33,486 bases of DNA from Mnemiopsis leidyi (taxonomy: Eukaryota > Ctenophora > Tentaculata > Lobata > Bolinopsidae): NCBI GenBank assembly GCA_000226015.1, contig JH156175.1, positions 1 to 33,486 on the forward strand. Reading direction: 5' to 3'. Every line of letters begins with the position of its first letter. The first letter of the stretch is position 1. Positions 1 to 10,624 of the stretch are shown one piece after another. The notes beneath the pieces are model-generated. The model did not search any database. It was not told where the DNA came from and worked only from the letters and a program-made list of their open reading frames with translations. The position numbers were made by a program, and so were the translations under genes.

Positions 1-413
1 AGTGACCCATATGGAACACCGTAGTTGGAGTTAGATATTCAATCGCATAACAACGATAAGAACTTCTCAGCTCGGAGGGCACAGACTTATGAGCCTCAAT
101 AGATTTGTTGATCTGCCACAGAATAATAAAAACCTTGATATATTTTGAAAAATGAAAAGCAACACTTTCACAAATAAGTTATTACGGCCACGCCTCCTAC
201 GAAACTTTAACTTCAAATATTAAAAAGAGTCGACAACAGCTTAAAACGTGAACAGAATGTTAAAAATTCAAATATAACTTTTAAAATAAAGCAAACTCCT
301 CAGTTTTCGGTATAGATCATTTCAATAGGACGGTTACACAAAATCTTCCCAAAAGCAGATTAAAAAGATCGCCAAACAATATTCAGCCTAAATCTCAAAC
401 CTAAATCTACATA

Positions 414-1716
414 TTAAGAACCGTTCAGGTGAGCGAGAGCTTGTTTCAAGATTTCAGCTTGGTCAGGAGTTATCGACTTGAGAGTGAGATCTTGATACTG
501 GTTCGTTACGCCTGAAATGGGGTCAGCTTTACGGGATAATCCTGTTTGGCTTCAACATTTGTCATGCAGAGTTTGAATAGCAACTCGTTTTAACTCTGAC
601 TACAGAAATTGAGAAATTATGAGGTCAAAATGACGATCAGAATTGGGAAAGGACTAACGAGGGGACAACTTTCAGAAATATTTGAGAAGTAAAATTAAGT
701 GTTTAATCATATATGATTATATATAATTATCATATACAGCTTATTTCAGTAGTAGTAGTAAAAAATCTGTCAAAGTACAAAATATCTTTTTTTAAAAGAG
801 CATCCTAAGCACCTTATAGATATCAAAAACACAAGAGGAAAATTACAAGCATCAACCATTTTCTAGCTTCTTCCACTCTTCACTATCTAAAGCTAAAAAT
901 CTGAGGTCTTCAAAATCAGTACAAACCATGGAGAATTTCAGTGAGTTTAGATTTGGTTTCGTCATCCACTTTCTTGTTGGTAAGCTGTGTTATCATGATG
1001 GGAATGAGGGTAGGCAGCTGTGTTATGGCAACCTGATTAATTATAATTATTGATAGTTTATTACGTGAAATTTACTGTTATTGGAATTCACAGACAACCA
1101 CAATGAAGAACAATTTTAACCCTGGCTTGAAATTTAAGAAAGAATCGGTTTTAAATATCCTGAAAGGAGCCATAAAGACTTTTTTCAAAATTCTGTCATT
1201 TCATTTAAAACATGGAAGGGTGTTGCTTCGAATGACATTAAAACGTTTAACATTTAATAAGGGATATTTAACTGAGTTCTAACCTGACAGTTAGAATTGA
1301 GAAGATCGTAAATTGCAGTGTAGACGGTGATATTCTCCTCGTAATCTTCTTGTAAAGGCAGCCACTGAATATTTACTTTCTCAGGGAGAGTAGGGAACAA
1401 AGAAGATTTATTAAATCCTCTTCAAGTATTTGAGAGTATTATTCTAAATAATAATACGAGAAATTGCGGACACCAATTGATATTAAACCGTCAAATTTCT
1501 ATTGTTCGGATTTTTAATTATTTGTGAATCTTTTTTGTCACATCCAAACATTTGAAAGTATCATCTAGGCAATAAATGATGTCTACCTTAAAGAAATAGA
1601 AAACATAAAAACCTCAACAAAAGTGGGGAAGATAGTCTCAAGAGGAAGGGAGCCGGGGTTGGTCTTCATCATTCTGGCTACTGCCCCCAACACATTATCT
1701 ACAGTTCGTCTGTCAC
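414..1716 (-). CDS. IPO4: Importin-4-like protein, C-terminal part (four exons, 5' end missing)
   Basis: Importin-4 is a HEAT-repeat karyopherin-beta that carries cargo such as histones and ribosomal proteins into the nucleus. Four minus-strand exons join in frame: 1716-1613, 1364-1284, 1032-927 and 511-414, with AG acceptors and GT donors and phases 1, 0, 0, 1. They give about 128 residues ending in a TAA at 414-416. The joined peptide holds DNVLGAVARMMKTNP, then WLPLQEDYEEN, and a tail SITPDQAEILKQAL. I recognise this order from the C-terminal HEAT repeats of importin-4, including its LPLKED-like motif and short helical tail. Skipping the last splice would give a stop at 916-918 instead, but the GGT glycine formed across the 926/512 junction and the familiar tail favour splicing. 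I could not find the preceding roughly 900 residues between 1717 and 6100, so this is a gene with distant 5' exons or a partial copy. Confidence 0.72.
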
Positions 1717-2448
1717 CTGAATTTTTAAGAAAGGGTGAAATCTGTTGGTTCAAAAGCAAAATTATACTATTTAGAGGCAAAATTATATAGAAGCCATTAT
1801 ACTATTTAGTTAACAGTCATAGCTAGAGATCGGTCGTCGTATTTCCGTTGGTTTTAGTTTCTTATGTGTTTTATTTTAGTGATGTTCTTATTCGTATATT
1901 TTTCTTACAGAGTTTCTTTAAAACCCCATGTTGATATAGACTCTATTTTCGACAGACTCACTAATTTGCTGTACCACAATTAAGCGATATGTTAAAATCG
2001 CACACGATGAAAAGCGTTCCCGACTTAGCTTTTGTTGCCTGATAATTATAGAGAAGATGTGTTGTGTAATCTAATCAACTTTAATTCAAAGTAATTCAAT
2101 TAGAATTTCGACTATTGTTCAATTATGCAATAGTCATGGAGAAAAGAAACGAATTGATTTGTCTGACACAAATTCACGCAGCCTATACAGCATTGAAATA
2201 AATAAATAAATTGTTCCATTCTTTTGAGTTTTGTTTTAGAAGAAAAATAAAAAAAATAGAAGAAAAATAACCGCAACCCTAGGCATTACACAAACTATTT
2301 CAGAACTTGACTAAATTTTCCAAGTTACGACTTCTAAACTGGCGACAACTGACGGGTAGAAACCTACAATGGCATTACCAGAACTACGAATCACATTTCG
2401 ATAATCAATATGGCATCTACAAATCATATTCCCTAATCCCAACAGAAA
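1717..2448. other. Non-coding stretch between importin exons and GPCR
   Basis: AT-rich, with runs such as AAATAAATAAATAAA near 2198 and a short direct repeat of AGAAGAAAAATAA near 2238-2270. No further importin-like exon was recognised on the minus strand. It probably holds the GPCR 3' UTR and an importin intron or flank. Confidence 0.5.
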
Positions 2449-3768
2449 TCAATACATACTCTTCCTAAAAGTAACCCTAACATTAACAACAGTAGAATTA
2501 GACACGGTACTATTCCTAGTACTATACCTCCCATACGACACTGCACCAGCTACACTATGTCTAACTCCCGAGTAAAAGTGTTGACCTCGGTGCCTGAAGT
2601 CTAACGCCTGCTGCTTCATCGCCCTCACCCTGGATCCATGTAAGACGGTACGGCGAGTTCTGCTGAGTTCCTTGAAGAGGAATATTTTGAACCGTTTGTT
2701 AACAACTGTGTAGATCAGAGGATTCACAATCGCTGTGATAATCGGTAAATGTGACATGGACTTCAACCCTAACGCGTCATCATCGACAAACTTAAAGTCA
2801 CCATCAGTTGCAAAGAGATAACGAGCGAGGAAGTACGGAGCCCAAAAGTTCGATAGAACAACACAAATTGACATTGTCCCAACAGTTATTCTAGCTTCAG
2901 TCACATTCCTGGACTTAACTTTAGCGTTCCGGTTCACATAGGTAGAGTAGATGAGAGTGGAGAGGTTGAGGATAATGATGAGGACTATGAGGGAGAAAGT
3001 GTAGATGAGGTTGAACAACCACCAATGTTCATCCTGAGTAGCAGTGCCACACATCGCCATGCCCATAGAGAACGCAACCTGTTTCTTCTTCTCGCCCTCA
3101 GAGGTTGTAAGAGCGTGGAATGTGAGGGGGAAGATGGCGAAGAGGATGAACCCTAGAAACCACATGGCCACACAGCAGAGATTTCCCTGTTTTTTAGACA
3201 TTGTCTGAAGTTTAAAGGGGTAGACGCACCTCACAAACCGGTGTCCGGCTATGATCAGGTAAAACATAATGTGAGAGTGAACGAGCACCTCGTAAAGATA
3301 CCCCAACACGTCACATAACCACCCCACACTCTCATACGGATCTTCAGCCGGCTGGGTCATGTGGACGTACAACATTGGCAGCGCTATGAAGACCACCATC
3401 AGGAGGTCCGTGATTGCTAGATGTCTGAGGAAGAGGATGGTAATTTTGTCCATACTGAAGGAGGCATACCGGAGGGTGGCGTACACGACAAAGGAGTTGG
3501 CAGACAGACCTCCCACTATGATCAGAACTAGGTAGGCTGTAAGGGTCACGTGTTGGTAGCTGTGGAATGTGTCTGCGTAGGAGGAGATGGGAGCGGTTAG
3601 GTTGTCGGGGAGGAAACGCAAATCATCAGGACCTCCAGGGGAGACTAGGCCAGGGGTGAGGGTGAAGACGTCAGACATGTGTGAGGAAGGGGAGGAGGAG
3701 GGAGAGGAGGGAGAAGAGTACAGAAGTGCAGGAAGGGGATCTGAGTTAATACTGGTATAATTTATCAT
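2449..3768 (-). CDS. Rhodopsin-family (class A) G protein-coupled receptor, intronless
   Basis: Seven-transmembrane receptor of the plasma membrane, ligand unknown. Taking the Met at 3766-3768 gives 439 residues. Class A landmarks: TM1 N91 in LSANSF; TM2 LAITD with D121; C152 before TM3 and C240 in the second extracellular loop, the usual disulfide pair; TM4 W203; TM6 FWAP with P311; TM7 NPLIY at 349-353. At the end of TM3 the DRY motif reads HRF (H176-R177-F178), so the arginine is kept but the acidic residue is lost. N-glycosylation motifs lie in the N-terminus (NYT at residue 3, NLT at 56), followed by a Ser/Pro-rich stretch. The frame stays open to 4005, adding 79 residues, but that extension runs through a long palindrome and looks non-native; MSDVF at 3678 is another possible start. 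The tail ends in a Ser/Thr-rich segment typical of phosphorylation sites. The closest subfamily could not be named. Confidence 0.88.
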   Translation of the reverse strand: MINYTSINSDPLPALLYSSPSSPSSSPSSHMSDVFTLTPGLVSPGGPDDLRFLPDNLTAPISSYADTFHSYQHVTLTAYLVLIIVGGLSANSFVVYATLRYASFSMDKITILFLRHLAITDLLMVVFIALPMLYVHMTQPAEDPYESVGWLCDVLGYLYEVLVHSHIMFYLIIAGHRFVRCVYPFKLQTMSKKQGNLCCVAMWFLGFILFAIFPLTFHALTTSEGEKKKQVAFSMGMAMCGTATQDEHWWLFNLIYTFSLIVLIIILNLSTLIYSTYVNRNAKVKSRNVTEARITVGTMSICVVLSNFWAPYFLARYLFATDGDFKFVDDDALGLKSMSHLPIITAIVNPLIYTVVNKRFKIFLFKELSRTRRTVLHGSRVRAMKQQALDFRHRGQHFYSGVRHSVAGAVSYGRYSTRNSTVSNSTVVNVRVTFRKSMY

Positions 3769-3900
3769 GGTCCGATCCTGCCTGAGGGAAATGTATCGTA
3801 GTTGAGAAATTGAAGCGGTATTCAATTGTATGACATCAATTACCATCCGTTTGGTAATCGTGAAGAAAACATGAAAGATTGATGTATTGAAAATTATAAA

Positions 3901-4012
3901 ACAAAGTAGTGACGAGAAAAGTTTCAAAGTTCGGCCTACAATGGGAACAAAAGCAATTATATACATTGCTTTTGTTCCCATTGTAGGCCGAACTTTTCTG
4001 GTCACTACTTTG
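3901..4012. repeat. Fold-back palindrome at the GPCR 5' end
   Basis: Left arm 3901-3957 and right arm 3965-4012 are reverse complements around a 7-nt TATATAC loop. The inner 28 bp are perfect. The outer part has one mismatch and an extra 8-nt TTTCAAAG in the left arm. Together they could form a stem of about 48 bp. It overlaps the upstream extension of the GPCR reading frame and may be a small fold-back mobile element or a replication-slippage inversion. Confidence 0.9.
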
Positions 4013-6133
4013 TATACTAATCTAATCTAATATATTAATCTAATTAAGTTCTACATTACTGCAAAACTGAAACGGTTGCACGACTGCAATCAGTACAAAC
4101 TTACAAAGATACAAAAGGAATGAAGATTTGCAAACTTGGCATAAACAGCCGGAATACTATACAAACGATCAATTTCATACTTTATTTATGGTAGGGAAGA
4201 GCCACGCAAACCTGACAGTGACGGTCTAGTCAACAGCGCGATATGAAATTATAAATTTTGTTTTCATCAGTAGACTCAAGTAGTTAAGTAAGTAACTCTT
4301 ATCTACTGGCAATGGGAGGGGCCTTGGTGATCAAGAATGTGGCTGAACAATCACGAAAGGAAACTACATCTCGAACTAATTCCAAGTAATAAAGGTAAAT
4401 GATTAAAGCTACGGTTAAATTCAATTATTAGATCGTATATATATACTTGGTAAGGGCGTTGAATATGCTGAATGTTCGTGTATCATTGTCAGGAAGATTC
4501 TGATGATTACACTTACAGAACATTAAATATTCTAAATTATGGTCCCTGGCGGAACAGTCATTGTCATAAACGTCTATTTATAATCATTAAGATTTGATTG
4601 CTATGCACTTATCATGAATAAGAATTCACTAACAAGAAGTGAACATTAAAATGACGTCACACTTTATGAAGTTCATATGATTGACTCATCGTAACAAATT
4701 TTAAAGAATAAGGAACTTAAAGAGTTAAAGAAAAATCTTGTAATTGCAAACGATTTTAGGGTTTGGCAATCTTGACACAGTGAGAATGTCGTATTGAATA
4801 TTAGGGAGAATTTAAACGGTAGACTCCAGCCATTAAGGATATTGATAAAAATACGCAATATCATTTTGGAATTTGGTAGAAAACAGTTGACGCATTTTTG
4901 CCATATTGCCTTAAAATTATTTTAAATCATTATACAATTTCAATTTCTAAACTAGTGAGGGAATAATATGAGCGCTTAAAATTGTTACTTATCAAAGAAA
5001 GGGCCCAATACATCAGGTCGAACACGCCGGATGTTTACTGTGGAGTAAGGCCATAGACTTTGGATGGAGACTTAGACAGATGGACAGAACTTGATTTTAG
5101 ATGGACAGAACTTGATTTTAGAAAAACATTTACGTATCAGCTTGACAAAGGCGGCAATTTTCAATCCAATTTGCAAAGTGCAAGGTAAAACAATAAATTT
5201 TAATTAACTGACGAAACATTTCATCAGATCAAACAGAGGAGTCGCCCGATTGTCACAAGCCGCTTCAAAATGATCCAACTGCCAAACTGCAATCGCAAGC
5301 TGAACCGACATCAAAAGGACTTTCAAAAATCCAGGCTTGTCGGACTTTCTTAAACTTTGCACGTGTGGACGGGAGATTGAGAAAACGCATTGTATGGCGT
5401 TGGCAGACAATTCCCTTAAATCCGCCTTAATTAAGCTAATAACCTTGGTATTTGAAACATTTCGGGAGCAGGAGTAGTGATGTCTGGAGCAAGTAAGTAC
5501 GGAGTAACTCTTGTAAGACGTCAAGATGACCTCAACATGGAAGATAATAGTCCTGGAGAACGGTGATATCAGTAACATGATTGCGTCATTACCGGGATCA
5601 AATGAGACCAGTACTAACAATTTAATACCTATTAAGTATATAACCCAAACACTAGTGAAATATTAAATAAACCAGCAGTTTAAGCGAAACTGTTGGTAAC
5701 TATTATGTTTCTTTGGTTGGCTTATGAGCGCCTATTCCCGATTCCTTCGTAAGGCCACTTTTAATTGGTGTTTGCGATTTGCTTCTAATTGGAATAACGC
5801 TCAGGTTACAGAAACCGCTAGATATCTAGTGAGCTAAATGTCAGGAGTTTACACAATGTCTCATGGAAAACTGTCGCAAGATAGTCTCTATATCGGGTGT
5901 GAACATGTGAGCCACTACTGTTTACCAAGATAAAATTTCACTTAGACAGTGATCTATGTAATATTCTATTTAGTCGTTAGTAGTGACTAGTGAATGTTCT
6001 AATGCTGCATTAGTCTGGCCCCTGTACGTTCACATCCTTACATCTTATATATAACATATATATTTTGCGTACATAGATGTATCTTAAACTGTCTCGTTGT
6101 GTGACTGATTGTTTTTTAATTTGATCTCCAGAG
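4013..6133. other. Intergenic region without recognised genes
   Basis: Between the minus-strand GPCR and the plus-strand channel array. It contains an exact 21-bp tandem duplication (5080-5100 and 5101-5121). An open minus-strand frame at 5204-5620 has no recognisable domain and I treat it as chance. The promoters of the divergent GPCR and channel genes presumably lie here, but no clear site could be assigned. Confidence 0.5.
5080..5121. repeat. 21-bp perfect tandem duplication
   Basis: Two adjacent identical 21-bp units beginning ATGGACAGAACTTG. It looks like a simple recent slippage duplication in non-coding DNA. Confidence 0.9.
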
Positions 6134-6336
6134 CCTCGCATCCTTTTTTTAAAGAGAGGCTGGGTCCCAGGATATGGCCAGGGACTCACAAGAGGGTAGC
6201 GCCAGGGGGTGCTTTGCCTGCCTCTGGGGTAAAGGGGGTTATGGGGGGAGGAAGGAGGAGGGGTGCCCCAGTGAAGGGAGTAGGGTGGGAGGTGGGGGAC
6301 CAGAAGGGAAGAGCCGGGATAAGACCTCGCATCCTT
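6134..6336. repeat. G-rich island between 12-bp direct repeats
   Basis: CCTCGCATCCTT occurs at 6134-6145 and again at 6325-6336. Between them lies about 180 bp far richer in G than the surroundings, with many runs of three to six G on the plus strand (for example GGGGTAAAGGGGG and GGGGGGAGG), a pattern able to form G-quadruplexes. The open frames across it are compositional and not taken as genes. It ends about 115 bp before the first channel start codon, so it could lie in its promoter or 5' UTR. A small insertion with a target duplication would also fit. Confidence 0.65.
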
Positions 6337-6451
6337 ATAGCAAGCTAGACTCCTAGATTTTCATACATTATTGTTAAATCAAATATTACTATGTCATTTG
6401 ACGACTAAACTTTGTAATCCTTGTAATCCTTGTATCTTTACATGAGTAGTC

Positions 6452-8265
6452 ATGACTGGCTCCACCTCCAGCTCGAACAACCATCCAAAATTCTACACCC
6501 ACCGCGACCTCGCCTCGGACTACTACCAAACAATAATAGCAAAAGGTCGACCAAAGTGGTGCAAGTGGATCTGGTTATTGCTCACACTGAGTCTGCTAGG
6601 GACGACCAGCTATCTGATCTACAAGTTGATAAAGGAGTACTTAGAGTATAATTCGTTCAACAAGATATCAGTGAAGTGGGAGAAGAGTGTTACTCTCCCT
6701 GCCATAACGATCTGCAGTACCAACTCCATCAACTTCACTGAGTTTTCTGAGGATGTTGCAACTGAGAATGCGGTGGATAATCTGAAGAATATTTTGATGA
6801 TTATTGGGCAGTATAAAGGGATAGGAGGGATCGAGAATGCTATTGATAAAACTCTGGTGTTGGATGTCAATAATGCCCTAAAAAATGCTGAAAATGAAAC
6901 TGTATCGATATTTGATGACTACATGTTCGAACCGGAGTCCTTTTTGCTCGGTAGGTCAAGTAGACTTGAAATTGTCCCGCTGCTTCAGTGCTTCATTTCT
7001 TCATTTAGTTCTTTGTTCGATTGTTCGAAGTATGTTGTCCATTACAGACCATTTTGCGATTACAATACCACGATATTTAATGTACTTTTGATCAAACTCA
7101 ATCCTCAGGTGATGGAGAAGATCACTTCCATGTCAAATTTGCCGGTGTATGGAAGAAATTAAACGTAACGAGCGTGCAGGACCCTAAAACTTTCGTAACG
7201 ACCTCCGGTCCGGATGTCCAACCACATCACTTTGGGAAGTGTATCGTCCTCAACGATGATCAGTCCATGGTACAAGTGTTAGGAGGTCCTAGCGGAGGGT
7301 TGACAATCGATCTCAATGCTCAAGTAGATGATTATTTACCTACTACTAAAACGAAAGGTTTCATGGTTTATCTGAGAAACCCTAACGAGACATTGCTTAT
7401 TGACGACGGTGGGATACTTGTTTCACCCGGAACGGAAACTTTCATAAGTCTCTCCAAAAGTAAGGTAACCAGACTTCCCCCTAAATACGGCAGTTGTCAA
7501 AACGTCACAAGTCCCTTCGCACCGACCGTGTCCAGATCAGTGAGAGAGTGTATTCAAGATCACAAACTACATCTAGCGGTCAAGAATTGCTCGTGTGTGC
7601 CCTGGTATCTACGTGACAAACTGATGAAGCTAAACAACACCAACTACACCAACTACTGGTACAACATGCTGAAGACAAGTGCTGGAGTCGCTGAAGAGGA
7701 CGTGGACAACGAACAGATTTGTGGGTTTGCGACGCAGTCCATGTGCGATGTTCAAGTGTTGGAGGACTTGGTCGGGACCATAGAAGGAAACGGTACGGTG
7801 TGTCCTGAACCCTGCTCGTTTAACCAGTACGAATGGACAATCAACAAAGGAGACTTCCCTCCTACTGAGGACTATTGGAGTATGATGCTCAAAGATTCTG
7901 TTGTTTACGAAGACGAGGTTAAGGACAAAACTTTTTCTTTTGCTAAGGAGAACTATGTAAGAATTAACATTTTCTATCCAGACATAAAAATAACGGAGAA
8001 GACCCAAGAGAAGGCGTATGAGATTTTCAACTTCATAGCAGAGTTTGGAGGGACGGTGGACATGATGATAAGCTTCTCCTTCTTCACCGTATTCCAGGTA
8101 GTGGAACTTATCATTGTGTGGATGTGTCTTACTGGCTACAGGAAGTTACCAGGTTCGGAGTCAAACCATCGTTCAGACGGGCAACATGCGGTTGAAAAGA
8201 CAGAAAAGAAATCTGATGATGAGGCTGGTTTTAGTTTAGGTAGAATATCCGGTGTATTTGCGTGA
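6452..8265 (+). CDS. DEG/ENaC family sodium channel subunit 1 (two exons)
   Basis: Trimeric amiloride-type cation channel subunit of the plasma membrane. Exons 6452-6950 and 7109-8265 join to 551 residues. The 158-nt intron (GTAGGT...CTCAG) is phase 1 and splits a glycine codon. Splicing restores DGEDHFHVKFAG, which aligns with the uninterrupted paralogues, so the gene is intact even though the unspliced frame hits a stop at 7160-7162. TM1 follows KGRPKWCKW. VTLPAITICST is the conserved post-TM1 segment. A cysteine-rich extracellular domain follows (YGSCQN, CSCVPWYL, CPEPCSF). TM2 has GGTVDMM followed by the selectivity filter S488-F489-S490; the family rule is G/S-x-S. The cytoplasmic tail is long and charged. 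Between TM1 and YGSC it lacks the acidic insert of gene 2. It is the most divergent of the three tandem genes. AATAAA occurs only about 430 bp downstream (8700, 8717). Confidence 0.93.
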
Positions 8266-10620
8266 TAGCCGATAGGCGAAGAATCATAGCTGATAGGACA
8301 GGAATCTTCCTCACAATTCAGGCGTTTGCGCTCCCGAAATTTAAATTGACAAACTCACGGAGTGAGATGTGTATCAACGTGATATGGAGTTTTGATACTT
8401 TCGACAACTACTATTAATTAAATTTAGTTCACGTGTTATGTCCTGATGACGGTGTTGCTAATACAGAGATATATAGATGAATTCGTATAATAACCCTATT
8501 TCTATCACTCGAGTCAAGAAGATAATAACAAAAACCACGTTAAACTCTGATATGGAGATGAATTGGTTCATCAAAATAAGACATTGAACTGAACAGTGTT
8601 AAACTTGGCATAATGGACACCCAGATAGGATGCTTTGATCTGATATTATTGATGTGGGCCCTTTATTCATTTTATCTTAAGTGCAGTCAGTTCATTTCTA
8701 ATAAAACTTGGTGCGGAATAAATGAAGGATTCATTAAAAGACAAGTAGTTTGAGAGAGTGACGAGTGTAATGATAGCTTTCCCTAATGAATTACTTAAAA
8801 CGATATGACGAAAAATGAATATTCTTACAAATCGTCAGATCAAACATATTGATTTAGATTTTTAAAAAGCAACTGATATCAGATATAAGAAGCTAGTCTT
8901 AGAATTAGTCTGAAGGGTAATTTTCATTGTTCATCTTAGTGAAAATTCGTCAACCTTGATGAGCTTTAATTGTAGGAAACCATGTGACTCATGAGAAAGC
9001 ATATAATTTCTTGAAAAATTGACAACTATTTTTCTATCGTAATTCCTTAAGACAACGTGGATTAACGTCACAAAATGATTCTATATAACAATGAACTAGT
9101 TCTTCGGTGCATTTTCAGGTAGGTCAGGAGCTCAGCCTTCTCCCTCACATCTCCAGATGGCTTCTCTGAGTTTGTCCTTACCTCTGATTACAGGCTTCTT
9201 GACATGTGCACGGACTGAGAAACTGAATTACTTAATATACTCTCCATTCCTCTAAATTACAGCGCTGTTGAAACTTTAACGTCCTTATTATAAATACAGA
9301 TCTATAGCGGTCTCATTCTATAATCTATAGTATTTATGTGAATTGTGAAATAGCTTTTTAGCATAGTCCCCTGCAACTAAAAGTGACTCTTTTTCTCATT
9401 TTGCTCAAAACCGTAACCGATTCTTACTGATTTTACCTCCATTATATAGTGATACATTTTATCAAATAGCTCAAGCATTGCAGGGTGAATTGTAACATCT
9501 TTTACAGCTCAGGATCAACTTAAATAATATATCATCCCTTTATGTATTGCTGTGTAAAACCTGACATATTTAAATAGTCTGATGACGCTGTATGTAACCT
9601 GACAACTATCAATTTAATTCCTTCAGTCATCTGGCATGCCTTGAAATAATTTTTCCCACTATTTTAATATGGTATAAATGTCAAATCATATGCTTTATTT
9701 ACCATGTTTGATTTTGAAGTATAAAGAAATTTTAATTGAGTCTAAAAACTCAGTTATTTTCGACCGGGCGTGGCAAACTCTCACAGGTTAGTCCTTAACG
9801 ATATACAATAGACTACTAGCTAATTCAAATTCATGATAGCTGCGAATTATCATCGATCTTAAGTGATTTGAACAGACAATAGGCACTAATTTGTGAACAA
9901 TATGGAAAGAACGGATTTATTAAAACTAAATTTGCTGGATAATATAGTGCTCATTAAATATAACAATTACTAGCATCAGCAAGAAGCTCGTCCTCAGAGC
10001 GGTTACAGTTTACCTCTTATATATAAGCAGTAGCTTAACTCTTATTTGCACTACAGCTGAGCTCCAGATCAGAAAATGTAGCAGTGCATTCATTTGTTTT
10101 TACAGTCGCAGTGCAATGTTTCATTGACCAAATTTCTTGCACTAGAGTTCACAACTTGACATGGCAAGTATAATGGCTTGTACCTGCAGCTCATGTACAA
10201 CTTCTTCTTTAATTCTTGAGTCAATCAAATCTGTTTAACTCTGAACAGTGTAGTGGCGACACGTTGTTCTTCGTTCTAGCTACTTAATACTTATGAAAAC
10301 ACCATATAATTTTGAAGGGAATTAAGCTCGAGATATTCCGGGGAGGAGTCAGAAATCGTATATTTCACGTAGTAGCTTTGCTTGATTATGATAACACAAC
10401 TCTCATTGGTCAATTATTATCACATGGTACACAAAATTTGTTACCCTTCCCCGAAAAAAACCCTTTTTTCTATAAAGAGTAAGCGATTGACTCTTGAGAA
10501 GGTACGACCGGTCAATGCAGCAACGCCATCACGTAATCAAAACGATTTGTGACCCCTTTTAAAGACAAAATTTTGCACATATATATATCAAATCTCAGTG
10601 AGCAGTATGTACAGTTGATG
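8266..10620. other. Spacer between channel genes 1 and 2
   Basis: No gene was recognised. AATAAA signals at about 8700 and 8717 may serve gene 1. From about 10027 the DNA is related to the 5' flank of gene 3 (from about 14107), sharing CAGCTGAGCTCC and CATTTGTTTTTACAG, so the duplication unit included upstream DNA. Confidence 0.55.
10578..10590 (+). promoter_or_regulatory. TATA-like element upstream of channel gene 2
   Basis: CATATATATATCA lies about 37-45 bp before the ATG at 10625. As a core promoter it would imply a very short 5' UTR. The sequence between it and the ATG is partly shared with gene 3 (TATGTACA...TGAA.TATG), but the TATA run is not present in gene 3. Confidence 0.35.
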
Positions 10621-10624
10621 AACT

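Noticed and set aside
5204..5620. 138-residue minus-strand open frame
   Set aside because: No recognisable domain, no link to the importin exons and no supporting splice or neighbour evidence; probably chance.
6951..7162. Apparent premature stop and frameshift in channel gene 1
   Set aside because: A GT-AG intron at 6951-7108 restores the frame and a sequence matching the paralogues, so it is not a broken gene.
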